NCBI GenBank assembly: GCA_023230175.1
Contig: JALNXV010000169.1
Coordinates: forward strand, 1 to 7,586
Direction of reading: 5' to 3'
Source of the DNA: Candidatus Cloacimonadota bacterium
GTDB lineage: Bacteria > Cloacimonadota > Cloacimonadia > Cloacimonadales > WRIO01
Length of the DNA stretch: 7,586 nucleotides
The position numbers and the translations under genes are program-made. Below the pieces are notes generated by a model. The model was not told where the DNA came from. It was given only the letters and a program-made list of their open reading frames with translations, and searched no databases. This document shows positions 1 to 6,257 of this stretch, piece by piece. Each line of letters opens with the position of its first letter. Positions within the stretch are counted from its first letter, which is position 1.

Positions 1-45
1 CCTTCCAATCGGAAATTTTTCTAAGAAAAATTTCCGATTGGAAGG
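1..45. repeat. Perfect 21-bp inverted repeat (hairpin 1)
   Basis: Bases 1-21 are the exact reverse complement of 25-45, leaving a 3-nt loop (taa). The stem is GC-mixed at its base and becomes A/T-only near the loop. No T-tract follows on the + strand, so it is not a classical terminator as seen here. The left arm begins at the first base of the window, so the element could extend further left. It is the first of five inverted repeats packed into 284 bases. Function unknown; it could be an intergenic palindromic repeat, part of a bidirectional terminator, or the 3' end of an upstream transcript. Confidence 0.85.
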
Positions 46-71
46 GTAATGTTATGTTGTTCAATAATTTC

Positions 72-90
72 CCACATACTAAGTATGTGG
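72..90. repeat. Perfect 8-bp inverted repeat (hairpin 2)
   Basis: Arms ccacatac (72-79) and gtatgtgg (83-90) are exact reverse complements around a taa loop. Loop and closing pair (c-taa-g) are identical to hairpin 1, although the stem sequences differ. A T-rich run (97-109) follows the stem, so it might act as a weak terminator on the + strand. Function unknown. Confidence 0.6.
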
Positions 91-111
91 CTATGATTTT
101 ATATTTTTTGC

Positions 112-128
112 TGACACCTACGGTGTTG
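112..128. repeat. Short inverted repeat (hairpin 3)
   Basis: Arms acacc (114-118) and ggtgt (122-126) enclose a tac loop; two flanking G-U pairs could extend the RNA stem to 7 bp. On its own this could be chance. It is listed because it has the same tight 3-nt-loop form as the two hairpins before it and lies in line with them. Confidence 0.35.
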
Positions 129-165
129 ATAGATTGTTTCTTTGCAAAAAATTTGTCTGTTATGC

Positions 166-210
166 GAGCATCTTTGCTTGCACTTGTTTTTCCTACAAGC
201 AAGGATGTTT
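166..210. repeat. 12-bp inverted repeat with long loop (hairpin 4)
   Basis: Arms 169-180 and 196-207 pair over 12 positions with a single G-U wobble (t173 with g203), and the RNA stem can extend outward by about three weaker pairs. The loop is about 15 nt and T-rich (181-195). No T-tract follows. It is the fourth member of the hairpin series at the left end; role unknown. Confidence 0.6.
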
Positions 211-244
211 GTAGAACATATTATTTGGATATATAAAAAATACC

Positions 245-284
245 AGGGACCTCCAAGATGGAAAAAAGCATCTTGGAGGTCCCT
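245..284. terminator. Strong terminator-like hairpin, probably bidirectional
   Basis: A perfect 16-bp stem (245-260 with 269-284) has a GC-rich base (agggacctcc) and an 8-nt purine loop (gaaaaaag). On the + strand the T-tract (284-287) begins at the last stem base. On the - strand the stem is followed after four bases by six Ts (complement of 235-240). This is the shape of a rho-independent terminator usable from either side, and it separates whatever lies to the left of the window from the translation operon on the right. Which transcript it ends cannot be told because the upstream gene is outside the window. Confidence 0.7.
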
Positions 285-500
285 TTTGGATTTGTTGAAA
301 TATGGAAGGATTGTAGAGCAATAATGAAAGCTGTTGATTAATGTTGTTGTGAGAGTATTTTTGTTTGCACTGTCTTTCTTATTATTCGAAAGCTTGAAGA
401 ATAGTATAAATATTATTATTGTTTTTCATTCTTGTAGAGTATTAAATCGTACCTTAATCCAAAGAAAAGTGAAAAGACGAATAAATATTTAAAATAATAC
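285..500. other. AT-rich intergenic spacer with no recognised feature
   Basis: I see no convincing reading frame, RNA gene or strong repeat between the left terminator and the infC promoter region. The only things noted are an 8-base direct repeat, ttgtagag, at 311-318 and 432-439, and a short imperfect inverted repeat around 383-403. Both are compatible with chance in AT-rich DNA. Confidence 0.5.
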
Positions 501-545
501 TTGACTAATATCTATCTTTAGAAATTATTGTAAAAAAGCTATAAA
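501..545 (+). promoter_or_regulatory. Putative sigma-70-type promoter of the infC operon
   Basis: The better-spaced candidate is TTTAGA (517-522), a 17-base spacer and TATAAA (540-545). This would start transcription near 552, just ahead of the structured leader. A second candidate is TTGACT (501-506) with a poor -10 about 19 bases on (tattgt, 526-531). Both rest on consensus resemblance only, in AT-rich DNA where such matches are common. Position upstream of the attenuator-like leader and downstream of a terminator supports a promoter somewhere in this stretch. Confidence 0.4.
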
Positions 546-551
546 AGAAAA

Positions 552-700
552 TGAAGTAAAGCTTCTACCTTGCGATTCCCGCTGAGGACATTGTCAGGTT
601 AAAAGGACAGGTTATTGGATGAATAAGAAGAGATTCTTAATTATAAAATCAGCGGGTATTTCTATTGGAATACCCGCATATTTTTTGAAACAAACAAATA
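552..700 (+). promoter_or_regulatory. infC operon mRNA leader, attenuator (L20-leader-like)
   Basis: The leader offers two mutually exclusive pairings. Segment 578-585 (cccgctga) is the exact reverse complement of 649-656 (tcagcggg), and 652-660 is also the 5' arm of the terminator hairpin at 652-677. Pairing 578-585 with 649-656 would therefore disrupt the terminator. The stretch between holds a small hairpin (624-629 with 634-639, loop gaga) and direct repeats of aggaca (585-590, 604-609) and caggtt (595-600, 608-613). In Bacillus subtilis, L20 represses the infC-rpmI-rplT operon by premature termination in a structured leader; the same logic here is inferred from operon content and layout. 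I did not verify an L20 binding site. Confidence 0.6.
652..686 (+). terminator. Intrinsic terminator in the infC leader
   Basis: A perfect 9-bp GC-rich stem (652-660 gcgggtatt with 669-677 aatacccgc), extendable by a G-U and a C-G pair to a tatt loop, is followed by atatttttt (678-686). This is a textbook rho-independent terminator placed 28 bases before the infC start, so it can only be regulatory. Its 5' arm is contested by the upstream segment 578-585, as expected of an attenuator. Confidence 0.85.
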
Positions 701-713
701 TAGGAGGTTTGCT

Positions 714-1346
714 ATAATACGCATACGTAAAGGAAAGGCCAAGACGAAGGCAGTTGTCCCAAAAGAAAGAATTAATAAAGAGATAACGGTAGATGAAGTT
801 CGTCTTATTGATCAGAATAGTCAACAAATTGGTGTAGTAAGTCTTCAACAAGCGTTGAGGATTGCCGAAGAAGCAGAATTAGATTTGGTAGAGGTATCGC
901 CAAACGCAGAGCCACCGGTTTGTAGAATCCTTGATTTTAGTAAATACTATTATCAGAAAGAACGTAAGAGTCGTGAAGCAAAGAAAAAACAACATATTGT
1001 TCAGCTTAAAGAAGTGAAATTTGGTCCAAATACGGATGAGCATGACTATAACTTCAAAAAAAATAATGCAATAAGGTTTTTAAAGCAACATAATAAGGTT
1101 AAGTTTACGGTTAAATTTCGTGGTCGTCAGATAGCTCATAAGGATTTAGGTTATGATGTTTTAAAGCGAATAGAGGATGAATTATCATATATTGCAGAGG
1201 TTGATTCTAAGCCAACAAGTGAGAAAAATTATATTTCTATGATAATGTCACCTAAAAAAGAAATAGAAAAAATATTAGGAAATCAGACAGATAATGCAGA
1301 AGATACCGGTACAGAAGAAATAGAAGAAATAGATACAAACGAATAA
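714..1346 (+). CDS. infC: Translation initiation factor IF-3, non-canonical AUA start
   Basis: IF3 binds the 30S subunit, prevents premature 50S joining and checks the start codon and initiator tRNA. The 210-residue frame contains the N-terminal domain (RINKEI and EVRLID, about residues 19-33; [12 protein letters not shown] following), the lysine-rich linker ([12 protein letters not shown]) and the C-terminal domain ([30 protein letters not shown]). The frame has no ATG, GTG or TTG between the stop at 624-626 and TTG at 855, and starting at 855 would delete most of the N-terminal domain. The Shine-Dalgarno taggaggt (701-708) lies 6 bases before ATA at 714; a second ATA at 717 is also possible. 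Non-AUG starts are well known for infC (AUU in E. coli) and allow IF3 to repress its own translation. The last 20 or so residues form an acidic tail ([12 protein letters not shown]). Identity is certain; the exact start codon is inferred. Confidence 0.93.
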   Translation: MIRIRKGKAKTKAVVPKERINKEITVDEVRLIDQNSQQIGVVSLQQALRIAEEAELDLVEVSPNAEPPVCRILDFSKYYYQKERKSREAKKKQHIVQLKEVKFGPNTDEHDYNFKKNNAIRFLKQHNKVKFTVKFRGRQIAHKDLGYDVLKRIEDELSYIAEVDSKPTSEKNYISMIMSPKKEIEKILGNQTDNAEDTGTEEIEEIDTNE

Positions 1347-1351
1347 AATAA

Positions 1352-1369
1352 GAATGCTATCCAGCATTC
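1352..1369 (+). repeat. Hairpin abutting the rpmI ribosome binding site
   Basis: Arms gaatgct (1352-1358) and agcattc (1363-1369) are exact reverse complements around an atcc loop. The stem ends one base before the Shine-Dalgarno aggagg (1371-1376) of rpmI. It is not followed by a T-tract, so it is not a terminator. It may shape translation of L35/L20 or mark a processing site; no direct evidence for either. Confidence 0.5.
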
Positions 1370-1380
1370 AAGGAGGAAAA

Positions 1381-1575
1381 ATGCCGAAAATAAAGACTCA
1401 TACAGCTGCAGCAAAACGTTTTAAATTGACAGGTTCCGGAAAGATTAAAAGACATCATGCCGGTGCAGCTCATATCTTAACAAAGAAAAACAGAAAAAGA
1501 AAGAAAAGATTAGCTTCTGCGACATTAGTAGCAGATTGTGATTACGCAAGAGTACGTAAGATGCTCGTATTTTAA
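1381..1575 (+). CDS. rpmI: 50S ribosomal protein L35
   Basis: This is the small basic large-subunit protein L35, 64 residues, the usual length for the family. It opens with [15 protein letters not shown] and has the typical middle [20 protein letters not shown] followed by a run of Lys/Arg (RKRKKRL). The start at 1381 is chosen over an in-frame ATG at 1354 because MPKIKTH is the family's canonical N-terminus and a strong aggagg (1371-1376) lies 4 bases ahead. It sits 34 bases after infC and 27 before rplT, the standard order. Expression probably follows the infC leader attenuator and possibly the hairpin just upstream. Confidence 0.97.
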   Translation: MPKIKTHTAAAKRFKLTGSGKIKRHHAGAAHILTKKNRKRKKRLASATLVADCDYARVRKMLVF

Positions 1576-1602
1576 TTATTAAGACAATAGAAGGAGAATA
1601 CT

Positions 1603-1965
1603 ATGCCTAGAGCAACGAATAATGTCGCATCTCATAAAAGACATAAAAAATATTTAAAAGCAGCCAGAGGATATGTCGGCGCAAGAAGTAAATTATATCG
1701 TACAGCACGTCAAGCGGTGGAAAAAGGCTGGACTTACGCTTATCGTGATCGTAAACAAAAGAAACGTCAATTCCGTCGTCTTTGGATTACTCGTATTAAT
1801 GCTGCAGCAAGAGCAAATGGAATATCATATTCAAACTTAATAAATGGTTTAAACCTTTCTAATATGCAAATCAATAGAAAAGTATTAGCTCATCTTGCTT
1901 GGCATGATTCAGCAGCTTTTACTGCTATCTGTCAGCAAGCAAAAACAGCAAAGGAAAAAAATTAA
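1603..1965 (+). CDS. rplT: 50S ribosomal protein L20
   Basis: L20 binds 23S rRNA early in 50S assembly and in several bacteria also represses its own operon by binding the mRNA. The 120-residue protein is of normal length. It shows the long basic N-terminal helix ([20 protein letters not shown]), the [21 protein letters not shown] core and the C-terminal globular part with [19 protein letters not shown], the region that contacts RNA in known L20 proteins. The start has aaggag at 1591-1596, 6 bases upstream. The stop codon directly abuts the pheS start, which suggests translational coupling. L20 is the obvious candidate regulator of the leader at 552-700, by analogy with Bacillus. Confidence 0.98.
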   Translation: MPRATNNVASHKRHKKYLKAARGYVGARSKLYRTARQAVEKGWTYAYRDRKQKKRQFRRLWITRINAAARANGISYSNLINGLNLSNMQINRKVLAHLAWHDSAAFTAICQQAKTAKEKN

Positions 1966-3015
1966 GTGAAAGAAGAACTTCATGCCATACTTAAGCAGGC
2001 AGAAGAAGATTTAAAAAGAGCTCAAACATTTTTTGATTTAAACAACTTAAAGTCTCGTTTTGTCGGGAAAAAAAGTGTTATAAATCAATTTATGAAACGT
2101 TTGGGCTCTCTTAGCCCTGAAGAAAGACCTGCTTTCGGTAAACAAATTAACGATGTAAAAACTAAAATTGAAAGCATAATAAAAGCAACTGAAGAAAGAA
2201 TTAATTCTAAATTATATGAACAATCTGTGAAAGCAGCCTCTTTTGACTATACAATGCCGGCTCGACCTTCTGAGATTGGTTCTCTACATCCTATCAGTAT
2301 AATACAACATCAAATCGAAGATGTAATGATAAGTATGGGTTTTCAAGTAGCCGAAGGCTTTGATGTAGAAGACGAATTTCATAATTTTGATGCTTTAAAT
2401 ACACCTAAAGATCATCCGGCAAGAAATCTTGCAGATACATTCTTTATTGAAAAGGATGTTTTGTTAAGAACTCAAACCTCAACAGTTCAAATTAGAGTAA
2501 TGGAAAATTATAAACCACCTTTAAAGATTATTTCACCGGGCAGATGTTATCGCAATGATAAGTTTGACCAAACTCATTCTCCTGTATTTCATCAGCTTGA
2601 AGCATTAGTTGTTGATGAAAATATTAGTTTTAAAGATTTAAAAGAGACTTTAAATCATTTTGCTGTAAGAATGTTTGGGACTTCTTGTAAAACAAGATTC
2701 AGACCTCATTTCTTTCCATTTACTGAGCCAAGTGCTGAAATGGATGTAAGTTGTTTTAATTGTGGTGGTAAAGGTTGTAGTACTTGTAAAAATAGTGGCT
2801 GGATAGAGATTGCAGGTGCAGGAATGGTTGATCCTAATGTATTTGATGCAATCGGTATAGATAGTGAAAAATATACAGGGTTTGCTTTTGGATGCGGAAT
2901 AGATAGGATTACTATGCAAAAATTTTGCATCCCTGATATAAGATTTTTATTTGAAAATGATTTACGTTTTTTAAGACAATTTAATAATTTTTCAGATTAT
3001 AACATAAATAGATAA
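1966..3015 (+). CDS. pheS: Phenylalanyl-tRNA synthetase alpha subunit
   Basis: PheS is the catalytic subunit of the cytosolic (alpha-beta)2 class II synthetase that charges tRNA-Phe. The 349-residue protein has an N-terminal coiled coil (about 1-85) that binds tRNA, then the class II catalytic domain: motif 1 region (about 105-131), motif 2 (GRCYRNDKFDQTHSP, 192-206, then HQLE) and motif 3 (GFAFGCGIDRI, 305-315). Cysteines 263, 266, 271 and 274 (CFNCGGKGCSTC) form a CX2CX4CX2C knuckle of the type seen in many bacterial PheS proteins, which could bind zinc. The start is GTG immediately after the rplT stop, with aagga at 1951-1955 within rplT; no ATG gives a better N-terminus. The tail after FLRQF (340-349) is a short Asn-rich extension. 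Pairs with pheT 26 bases downstream. Confidence 0.97.
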   Translation: MKEELHAILKQAEEDLKRAQTFFDLNNLKSRFVGKKSVINQFMKRLGSLSPEERPAFGKQINDVKTKIESIIKATEERINSKLYEQSVKAASFDYTMPARPSEIGSLHPISIIQHQIEDVMISMGFQVAEGFDVEDEFHNFDALNTPKDHPARNLADTFFIEKDVLLRTQTSTVQIRVMENYKPPLKIISPGRCYRNDKFDQTHSPVFHQLEALVVDENISFKDLKETLNHFAVRMFGTSCKTRFRPHFFPFTEPSAEMDVSCFNCGGKGCSTCKNSGWIEIAGAGMVDPNVFDAIGIDSEKYTGFAFGCGIDRITMQKFCIPDIRFLFENDLRFLRQFNNFSDYNINR

Positions 3016-3041
3016 ATCGAAAGGCATATAGGAGTTTCATA

Positions 3042-5429
3042 ATGAATATCAGTTACTTATGGCTTAAAGAATATTTAAATCTTAGCCTTTCACCGGAAGA
3101 ATTAACCGATAAATTAACCTTTTCAGGAATAGAAGTTGAAGCTATTAACAAAACTAATATTCTTTTAGAAAATATTGTAGTAGCAGAGATTATTGACAAA
3201 AGTGCTCACCCTCAAGCTGATAAACTTTCAATCTGTCAAGTAAACGACGGCAAAGAAGTTCATCAAGTAGTTTGTGGAGCACCAAATTGTGCTCAAGGAC
3301 AAAAAATAGCCTTTGCTCCGATAGGTACAGAATTTCCTGAATTTAAGATAAAAAAAGCAAAATTAAGAGGTGTTGAATCTTATGGAATGATTTGTTCTGA
3401 AAAAGAATTGGGTATTTCTGATAATCATAGCGGTATAATGGTTTTACCCGATAATGCACCTATTGGTTTAACTTTATCTCAATATCTTAATAATGCTGAT
3501 ACTGTTTATGAGGTTGAGATTACACCTAATCGTCCTGATTTACTCGGTATGCTCGGAGTAGCCAGAGACCTTTCAGCTCAACTCGGTATAAAAATTAACC
3601 TTGAAGAAGTTAAACCTCTTAAGACTGTAGAAGAATTTAATAACTTAAAAGTAATTAATCAAGAACCGGATTTTTGCCTGCGTTATATGGCTGTAAAAAT
3701 AAATAACGTCAAGGTAAAACCTTCACCTGATTGGCTTGTACAAAAACTTGTAGCAGCAGATATAAAACCTATTAATAATATTGTAGATATTACTAATTAT
3801 GTAATGTATGAATACGGTCATCCTTTACACGCTTTTGATGCAGATAAAGTTAATGGAAATCAAATTATTATCAGGAAATCTGTTAAAGGTGAAAAATTTC
3901 CTGCTTTAGATCATCAAACCTATACCTTGACCGGTGAAGAATTAATGATTGCCGATAAACAAAAAGCTATTGCTTTAGCCGGAGTAATCGGTGGAGAAAA
4001 TTCTCACATTACTGACAGTACAAAAAATATTATCCTTGAAGCAGCTTGTTTTAACCCTACTATAACGAGAAGAACAAGTCATAACCTTAAGATATTTACG
4101 GATTCTTCATATAGATTTGAACGTGGTATGTCTCCGAAGACTTGCGAAGAGATTGCAGCAAAAGCCACAAAACTTATTATTGAGTTAGCTGATGCTGAAT
4201 CGGTTAATACAGCTATTGATATTTATCCGGTTAAAGAAGAAATCAGAGTTATTAAACTTAGACCTACTCGTATTAAAAAACTGTTGTCTCTCGATTTAGA
4301 TAATAATACTGTAATTTCATACCTTAAAAATCTTGGACTTAATTTTATTGGTACAGAAAAAGAAACTCTTCTTTTTGAAGTTCCTCATTATAGAATTGAT
4401 CTTGTTAGAGAAATTGACTTGATTGAAGAGATTATCAGATTACACGGTTTTGATAAAGTTGAAATAAATAAACCGGCTGATGAAATAATGAATAAAAATA
4501 CCTTTTATGCTAAAAGAAGTATTAAAAATATCTTAGTAAATAAAGGTTTCTATGAAGCACTTAATCTAAGCTTTACTGATCCGAGTTATTTGGATACTTT
4601 AGATTTAGCTGAAGATGATTATAGAAGAAATACAGTCAATATCATCAACCCTCAAGGAGCAAGTTTTTCTATCTTACGTTCTACATTAATACCCGGACTT
4701 TTAAAAAATATCTTGCAAAATATCAATAATGGGACAGAAGATGTAAAACTTTTTGAACTTAATAAAGTATTTACTAGAAAAAATCAGAAACTATCTACTG
4801 AAATATGGAGACTTACAGGAGTTGTAACAGGCAAATTCAGTCCGGTTTTCTGGAAAGAGAAAGCTTTACCGGTAAATTATTTTGATATTAAAGGCATTAT
4901 TTTAAGTATTTTGAATTATCATAAAATATATAAAACAGAAATAGTTAAGAGTTCAGAACCTTACTATTTACCTGAGACAGGATTTGACATTAAATATAAA
5001 AGTAATATCTTAGGGAATTTTGGTAAGTTAGATAAAAAGATTTTGCAAAAATTTGATATAGATAAGGATGTATATCTTTTTGATTTAAACCTTAACGAAA
5101 TATTTGCTAACGCTGATTTTGAATATACTCAATATCAAGAAGTGCAGAAATTTCCAATAGTATATAGAGATTTATCCTTTATAATTTCAAATGAGTTCCT
5201 TTATAAAGATATAGCTGATACTGTAATAGCCGTTAACCCCAAACTTATTCATAACGTGACCGGTTTTGATGAATTTACCGGGAAACAAATAAAAGAAGGT
5301 TTCAGAAGCCTTTCAATAAGCCTCTCGATTTTTTCTTTAACAAAAACCTTGACTGATGAACAAATAAAAAGTATTATGGATAATGTAATAAATAAATTAT
5401 ATGAAAAATATAAAATTGAAATGAGGTAA
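3042..5429 (+). CDS. pheT: Phenylalanyl-tRNA synthetase beta subunit
   Basis: PheT is the large partner of PheS, with tRNA-binding and editing roles. At 795 residues it is full length. Domains in order: N-terminal MNISYLWLKEYL; EMAP-like tRNA-binding domain (about 40-150, with HPQADKLSICQV and VVCGAPN); B3/B4 editing region (about 210-385, with YGHPLHAFDADK at 258-269 and DSSYRFERG at 354-362); B5 domain (about 400-475, with DLVREIDLIEEIIRLHG); the catalytic-like core (about 490-690); and the C-terminal FDX-ACB anticodon-binding domain (about 700-795, with KFPIVYRDLSF and TKTLTDEQ). The start has aggag at 3030-3034, 7 bases ahead. Gap to pheS is 26 bases and to the next gene 2 bases. Nothing is missing or broken. 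Confidence 0.98.
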   Translation: MNISYLWLKEYLNLSLSPEELTDKLTFSGIEVEAINKTNILLENIVVAEIIDKSAHPQADKLSICQVNDGKEVHQVVCGAPNCAQGQKIAFAPIGTEFPEFKIKKAKLRGVESYGMICSEKELGISDNHSGIMVLPDNAPIGLTLSQYLNNADTVYEVEITPNRPDLLGMLGVARDLSAQLGIKINLEEVKPLKTVEEFNNLKVINQEPDFCLRYMAVKINNVKVKPSPDWLVQKLVAADIKPINNIVDITNYVMYEYGHPLHAFDADKVNGNQIIIRKSVKGEKFPALDHQTYTLTGEELMIADKQKAIALAGVIGGENSHITDSTKNIILEAACFNPTITRRTSHNLKIFTDSSYRFERGMSPKTCEEIAAKATKLIIELADAESVNTAIDIYPVKEEIRVIKLRPTRIKKLLSLDLDNNTVISYLKNLGLNFIGTEKETLLFEVPHYRIDLVREIDLIEEIIRLHGFDKVEINKPADEIMNKNTFYAKRSIKNILVNKGFYEALNLSFTDPSYLDTLDLAEDDYRRNTVNIINPQGASFSILRSTLIPGLLKNILQNINNGTEDVKLFELNKVFTRKNQKLSTEIWRLTGVVTGKFSPVFWKEKALPVNYFDIKGIILSILNYHKIYKTEIVKSSEPYYLPETGFDIKYKSNILGNFGKLDKKILQKFDIDKDVYLFDLNLNEIFANADFEYTQYQEVQKFPIVYRDLSFIISNEFLYKDIADTVIAVNPKLIHNVTGFDEFTGKQIKEGFRSLSISLSIFSLTKTLTDEQIKSIMDNVINKLYEKYKIEMR

Positions 5430-5431
5430 GT

Positions 5432-5794
5432 ATGGAAACCATAAGTAATATTGAACTTAATGAACAAAAACAAGAACAAACTACTCATATTACTCTACAA
5501 GAAAAAATACAAAAATTAATTGATAATTTTACTGCTTTAAAAGAAAAATATTCTAATCTTAAAGAAGAATATGAAAAAACTCTTACTAGTAATATCGAAC
5601 TCGAAGATGATAAAAATCAAATCCTTAATGAAAAAAATCATCTTGAACAAAAAATTATTCAACTTCAAGAAGAACTTGAAACTAAAACTGAGGAATTAAA
5701 CAAAGCTAAAAATCTTAATGAAGAACTTGATAGCATAACTAAAGTCGCAGCATCTAAGATAGATATTCTTTTATCTCAATGTGATATAGACTAA
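5432..5794 (+). CDS. Small coiled-coil protein, probable ZapB-like division factor
   Basis: No catalytic family is recognised. The 120-residue protein contains no Gly, Pro or Trp and is dominated by Glu, Lys, Asn, Gln and Leu; residues about 22-102 look like one continuous coiled coil. The C-terminal part (ITKVAASKIDILLSQ) resembles the short amphipathic end of ZapB-like proteins. There is no signal peptide or membrane segment, so it should be cytosolic. It starts 2 bases after pheT, with gagg (5423-5426) inside the pheT end, and lies 9 bases ahead of zapA. In E. coli, ZapB is a coiled-coil protein that binds ZapA at the Z-ring; adjacency to zapA is the main argument for a similar role here. 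The gene is certain, the function is inferred. Confidence 0.75.
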   Translation: METISNIELNEQKQEQTTHITLQEKIQKLIDNFTALKEKYSNLKEEYEKTLTSNIELEDDKNQILNEKNHLEQKIIQLQEELETKTEELNKAKNLNEELDSITKVAASKIDILLSQCDID

Positions 5795-5803
5795 TTAATC
5801 GTT

Positions 5804-6088
5804 ATGTCAAATCTTCAATCCGTTGATGTTGTAATTTTTGGGACAACCTTAAGTCTTGTAGGTGAGAATTCGGATGAATTAGTTAGATTAGCTAACGATC
5901 TTAATAAAAGAATTAATGACCTAATAACAAGATACCCAAACGTTACTAACCAATCTCTTTTGCTTATCTTAGCCGGATTGAAAATACTTGAAGAAAATTC
6001 AGCACTTAAAAAAGAAAATAACAAAATGCAAACTGAAAAAGAAAATATAAATAATATTTTACAAAATTTTATAGAAAAAATAGAGTAA
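5804..6088 (+). CDS. zapA: Cell division protein ZapA
   Basis: ZapA bundles FtsZ filaments and stabilises the Z-ring in the cytoplasm. The 94-residue protein has the ZapA layout: N-terminal globular part with the strand pair VDVVIFGTTLSLVG (7-20), then DELVRLANDLNKRINDL (24-40), the hydrophobic LLLILAGLKILEEN segment (52-65) and a C-terminal coiled coil (about 65-94). Length is close to the family norm of about 90-110. The 9-base gap to the preceding gene contains no clear Shine-Dalgarno, so translation may depend on coupling to the coiled-coil gene. The stop codon is followed directly by 6S RNA, the arrangement known from E. coli and other Proteobacteria. Confidence 0.88.
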   Translation: MSNLQSVDVVIFGTTLSLVGENSDELVRLANDLNKRINDLITRYPNVTNQSLLLILAGLKILEENSALKKENNKMQTEKENINNILQNFIEKIE

Positions 6089-6090
6089 AC

Positions 6091-6257
6091 TTGCCTGCGG
6101 TATTCGTGTTAAGAAATTGTGATGGAACCAAAGTCCTAAAGGGAATCGACCCCTTAATGACACATAAACTGTTTATTCAGGAATGTGCCAACATTAAGGT
6201 AGATGCCCACCTTGTAAAAAAGGTTCAGGGCAATTCTTACACGGTACCGGCAGGTTA
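6091..6257 (+). ncRNA. ssrS: 6S RNA
   Basis: 6S RNA mimics an open promoter and sequesters housekeeping RNA polymerase in slow growth. The sequence folds as expected. A long closing stem joins 6094-6119 to 6231-6254 (cctgc with gcagg, ggta with tacc, cgtgt with acacg, aagaa with ttctt). A bubble follows, then a terminal stem (6152-6159 with 6192-6199, then cacat 6161-6165 with atgtg 6183-6187). In the 3' side of the bubble, tgccc-acctt (6204-6213) can pair with aaggt-gggca (6220-6232) around a tca bulge. The stretch caccttg...aaggttcaggg closely resembles the matching part of E. coli 6S RNA. It lies directly after zapA, its usual neighbour. Ends are estimated from the stem. No separate promoter or terminator was identified, so it may be cut from a longer transcript. 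Confidence 0.88.

Noticed and set aside
54..236. 60-codon open frame on the + strand at the left end
   Set aside because: It runs through hairpins 2 to 4, has no clear ribosome binding site and encodes no recognisable domain. The hydrophobic, Cys- and Phe-rich composition fits T-rich non-coding DNA.
1..284. CRISPR array or tandem repeat array at the left end
   Set aside because: The elements are palindromes with different sequences and irregular spacing. There is no repeated unit with spacers.
142..324. Second 60-codon open frame on the + strand
   Set aside because: It overlaps the first in another frame and reads straight through the 16-bp terminator hairpin at 245-284. No supporting start signal.
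501..713. T-box leader, as found before pheS in many Firmicutes
   Set aside because: The leader precedes infC rather than pheS, and I see no T-box consensus. pheS follows rplT with no gap, so it has no leader of its own.
612..851. 79-codon frame on the - strand
   Set aside because: It lies opposite the infC leader terminator and the infC 5' coding region, whose IF3 sequence is unmistakable. The translation is Phe/Ile/Tyr-rich, as expected of an antisense shadow.
1354..1380. In-frame upstream ATG for rpmI adding nine residues
   Set aside because: This ATG sits inside the hairpin at 1352-1369 and lacks a ribosome binding site. The family N-terminus MPKIKTH and the aggagg at 1371-1376 fix the start at 1381.
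2650..2930. Two overlapping frames on the - strand within pheS
   Set aside because: Both lie opposite the motif 3 and cysteine-knuckle part of pheS, which is clearly coding on the + strand. They match no family I know.
5249..5488. 79-codon frame on the - strand across the pheT/coiled-coil junction
   Set aside because: It is the complement of the FDX-ACB end of pheT and the next gene start. Low-complexity Ile/Phe/Leu sequence with no ribosome binding site.
5815..6024. 69-codon frame on the - strand within zapA
   Set aside because: Antisense shadow of zapA; no start signal and no recognisable product.
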